In this document: in pieces, positions 5,980-7,632 of the stretch
Position numbering within the stretch: the first letter of the stretch is position 1
Layout of the letters: each line of letters opens with the position of its first letter
Assembly: GCA_030615845.1 (NCBI GenBank)
Contig: JAUWYM010000033.1
Location: forward strand, 1-7,632
Origin: Thermoplasmatota archaeon
Lineage (GTDB): Archaea > Thermoplasmatota > E2 > DHVEG-1
DNA length: 7,632 bases
Direction of reading: 5' to 3'
Program-made: the position numbers and the translations under genes
Notes under the pieces: model-generated
Databases searched by the model: none
The model's input: only the letters and a program-made list of their open reading frames with translations
What the model was told of the DNA's origin: nothing

Positions 5980-7305
5980 ATGAGTGGTTTTACATTAATT
6001 AAGAGCTTCATACAGTGCCGAGTAAACGAAAAAAGATCCCGAGAAAAAATTTTACAGTTGCAAGAGAAAAAACTCCGTAAAATGATAAAGTTTGCGTATA
6101 AAAAATCTTCATTTTATCGAGATTTCTATAGTTCTAAGGGTATTTCTGAAAAAGATTTGAATACAATAAAAATCGATGAGTTGCCTGTTGTTGATAAAGA
6201 CATCATTATGGATAATTTTGATGATGTTGTTACAAAAAAAGATATCACAAAGCAAAGACTCATGAGTTTTCTTGAAAAAAACAAGGATCCAAGCAAGTTA
6301 TATCTAAATAAGTATCATGTGGTGCATACGTCTGGATCCTCTGGGAAAATTGGAGTTTTTGTCTACAGTAAAAAAGATTGGGACAGTTTCTTTCCGTATA
6401 TTACAAGAATATTTGATTTTAAATTTAAAAAAAATAAATCTGCTTTTTTTGGTGCTGCAGATGGACATTTTCTTGGCGTCAGCTTTAGTGTCTGGTTAGG
6501 CATCGGTCTTTCGAGGTTCTTTGTTGATTCGCTTATACTTGATATCACAAAGCCTTTAGAGCTTCATATTGAAAAATTAAATGCATTCCAACCAGATATT
6601 TTAGGGGGGTATTTTACAGGGCTTAAGATTCTTGCTCAAGAGCAGGAGAACGGAGCATTACAGATACATCCAGACATCATTGTTAACTGTGGAGAAGGCA
6701 TCATTTCAAAAGATAAGAGATATATTGAAGAAATCTTCGGTGTCTCTCTGATAAATCTTTATGGGCTTGCTGAATGTGCGGTGATGGGGGTAGGAAAAAA
6801 TGTGTATGATGGAATTTATCTTATGGATGATCTTGCTCTTGTGGAAATAAAAAAAGATCATGCTCTTCTCACTAATCTTTTTAATAAGACACAACCGCTT
6901 ATTCGATATAAGATAAATGATTTTTTTGAGGTAAAACTTGATACCTGTGGGAAACTACCGTTTACTCTTGTTGATAACATTGTCGGGCGAAGTGAAACTA
7001 TGCTTTGGCTTGAAAATAACGAGGGTAACATAGATTTCATTCATCCGATTGTTATTGCAGAATTTTATGTAAAAGGTCTTGATAAGCTTCAGCTTGTTTT
7101 AAAAGATAAAAAATCATTTGATTTTTTAGCAGTAATACCAGATAAGGATAAAGAGCGTGTGGTTAAAAAAATCAAAGAAGAGCTTGATAGAATTCTGTTG
7201 GAGAAAAATTTTACCGATGTACAATATCAAGTAAAGGTTGTAGATAATCTTTCTGTTGATCCTAAAACCGGAAAATTTAAGCTTATTGTAACAAACAACC
7301 AGTGA
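5980..7305 (+). CDS. CapK/PaaK-like adenylate-forming enzyme, second paralogue
   Basis: 441 residues of the phenylacetate-CoA ligase/CapK branch of ANL enzymes, which activate carboxylates as acyl-adenylates. Motifs in order: the phosphate loop HTSGSSGK at 116-123; CGEGI at 237-241; YGLAE at 261-265; RYKINDFFEV at 309-318, with Arg309 and Asp314 as the ribose-binding pair; VGRSE at 335-339 at the hinge; and TGKFKLIV at 430-437. The last supplies Lys432, the expected A10 lysine that drives adenylation, so this copy looks fully equipped. The N-terminal 90 residues follow the CapK pattern (RKMIKFAYKKSSFYR, then LPVVDKDII). It differs widely from the opposing paralogue outside motifs, suggesting an old duplication or separate substrates. 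The ATG at 5980 has AAGGA four bases upstream. It may activate an aromatic or fatty acid for the UbiA-containing pathway (inference). Confidence 0.88.
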   Translation: MSGFTLIKSFIQCRVNEKRSREKILQLQEKKLRKMIKFAYKKSSFYRDFYSSKGISEKDLNTIKIDELPVVDKDIIMDNFDDVVTKKDITKQRLMSFLEKNKDPSKLYLNKYHVVHTSGSSGKIGVFVYSKKDWDSFFPYITRIFDFKFKKNKSAFFGAADGHFLGVSFSVWLGIGLSRFFVDSLILDITKPLELHIEKLNAFQPDILGGYFTGLKILAQEQENGALQIHPDIIVNCGEGIISKDKRYIEEIFGVSLINLYGLAECAVMGVGKNVYDGIYLMDDLALVEIKKDHALLTNLFNKTQPLIRYKINDFFEVKLDTCGKLPFTLVDNIVGRSETMLWLENNEGNIDFIHPIVIAEFYVKGLDKLQLVLKDKKSFDFLAVIPDKDKERVVKKIKEELDRILLEKNFTDVQYQVKVVDNLSVDPKTGKFKLIVTNNQ

Positions 7306-7320
7306 TATTTAAATAATATC
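7304..7320 (+). promoter_or_regulatory. Promoter of the winged-helix gene with an overlapping palindrome
   Basis: The TATA-like TTTAAATA (7308-7315) sits inside the inverted repeat GATATT-TAAAT-AATATC (7304-7320). A transcript start near 7337 would leave a leader of about 8 bases before the ATG at 7345. The palindrome over the TATA box is well placed for autoregulation. Its GATAnT...AnTATC arms match those of the palindrome in front of the UbiA operon. The first two bases overlap the end of the preceding stop codon. Confidence 0.4.
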
Positions 7321-7344
7321 AGTCATATATAATATATAAGATTG

Positions 7345-7632
7345 ATGGAAGAACATGATATTTTATGGCTTGAAATTCGTAGACAGATTTTTAATTTTAT
7401 TTTGAAATATCCAGGTTTACATCTGCGAGAAATCTCTAGAAAATTAAATATTCCAAAGACAATGCTTAACTACCATCTAAAGTATCTTGAAAAAGAGAAT
7501 TTTTTACTAGCAAAATCTGACAATAGATATACTCGTTATTATCCTACAAAAAAGGTAGGAAATAATGATAAAGAAATCCTTGGTCTTATGAGACAAAACC
7601 TTCCTCGCAGGATTATCTTGTTTTTGTTCCTC
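7345..7632 (+). CDS. Archaeal winged helix-turn-helix transcriptional regulator, partial at the right edge
   Basis: The first 96 codons are present and the reading frame is open to the window end, so the 3' part is missing. An N-terminal winged-helix domain spans about residues 9-70. RRQIFNFILKYPGLHLREIS forms helices 1-2. KLNIPKTMLNYHLKYLEKE is the recognition-helix block. RYTRYYPTK is the wing. This is the pattern of ArsR/MarR-like archaeal regulators. After a linker, MRQNLPRRIILFLFL (about 82-96) looks like the first helix of a second winged-helix unit, as in the tandem wHTH proteins common in Euryarchaeota. The gene begins 39 bp after the second CapK-like gene but appears to have its own TATA box, so it may be monocistronic. 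Whether it controls the neighbouring biosynthetic genes is speculation, encouraged only by the similar palindromes. Confidence 0.85.
   Translation, partial: MEEHDILWLEIRRQIFNFILKYPGLHLREISRKLNIPKTMLNYHLKYLEKENFLLAKSDNRYTRYYPTKKVGNNDKEILGLMRQNLPRRIILFLFL

Noticed and set aside
6241..6552. The 12-base word GATATCACAAAG occurs twice (6241 and 6541)
   Set aside because: Both copies are in frame and encode Asp-Ile-Thr-Lys in the same protein. There is no flanking similarity, so this is coincidence or codon preference rather than a mobile repeat.
1..7632. Mobile elements, CRISPR arrays or tRNA-linked integration
   Set aside because: No transposase, integrase, terminal repeats or spaced direct repeats were seen, and no second copy of the tRNA 3' end was noticed within the window.

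Overview
The window looks like a piece of a mesophilic or moderately thermophilic archaeal chromosome with low GC content. The evidence is a proline tRNA with an archaeal-type body and no encoded CCA, promoters with TTTATATA or TTTAAATA boxes placed where archaeal TATA boxes belong, short leaders carrying GAGGT or AAGGA ribosome-binding sites, and an archaeal winged-helix regulator at the right edge. A euryarchaeal lineage, perhaps Thermoplasmatota-like, is my guess; nothing in the window fixes the lineage.

Layout from left to right: bases 1-146 hold no gene I can support. tRNA-Pro(GGG) lies at 147-219 on the minus strand. A minus-strand gene for a CrtC/AttH-type lipocalin-like protein (299-1639) follows. 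It is divergent from a plus-strand cluster of a UbiA membrane prenyltransferase (1773-2777), an extended SDR oxidoreductase/epimerase (2774-3712, overlapping the prenyltransferase by 4 bp) and a class I SAM-dependent methyltransferase-like protein (3765-4415). A CapK/PaaK-type adenylate-forming enzyme on the minus strand (4462-5853) converges on this cluster. It is itself divergent from a second CapK/PaaK-like enzyme (5980-7305, plus). A winged-helix regulator begins at 7345 and runs off the window.

Taken together, the six enzyme-like genes have the composition of a biosynthetic locus: carboxylate activation (two ANL ligases), prenyl transfer in the membrane (UbiA), redox or epimerase chemistry (SDR), methylation (SAM enzyme), and a CrtC/AttH-fold protein whose relatives hydrate or cyclise isoprenoids and other lipophilic products. 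The product cannot be read from the sequence. A prenylated aromatic, quinone-like or modified isoprenoid lipid is a reasonable inference. No polyketide, peptide-carrier or phytoene synthase gene is present in the window.

All genes are complete except the right-edge regulator. Three start choices matter. The UbiA gene starts at TTG, supported by a GAGGT site. For the CrtC-like gene and the first CapK-like gene I prefer internal ATG codons over upstream TTG codons, because of TATA-box position. No mobile elements, CRISPR arrays or pseudogenes were seen.
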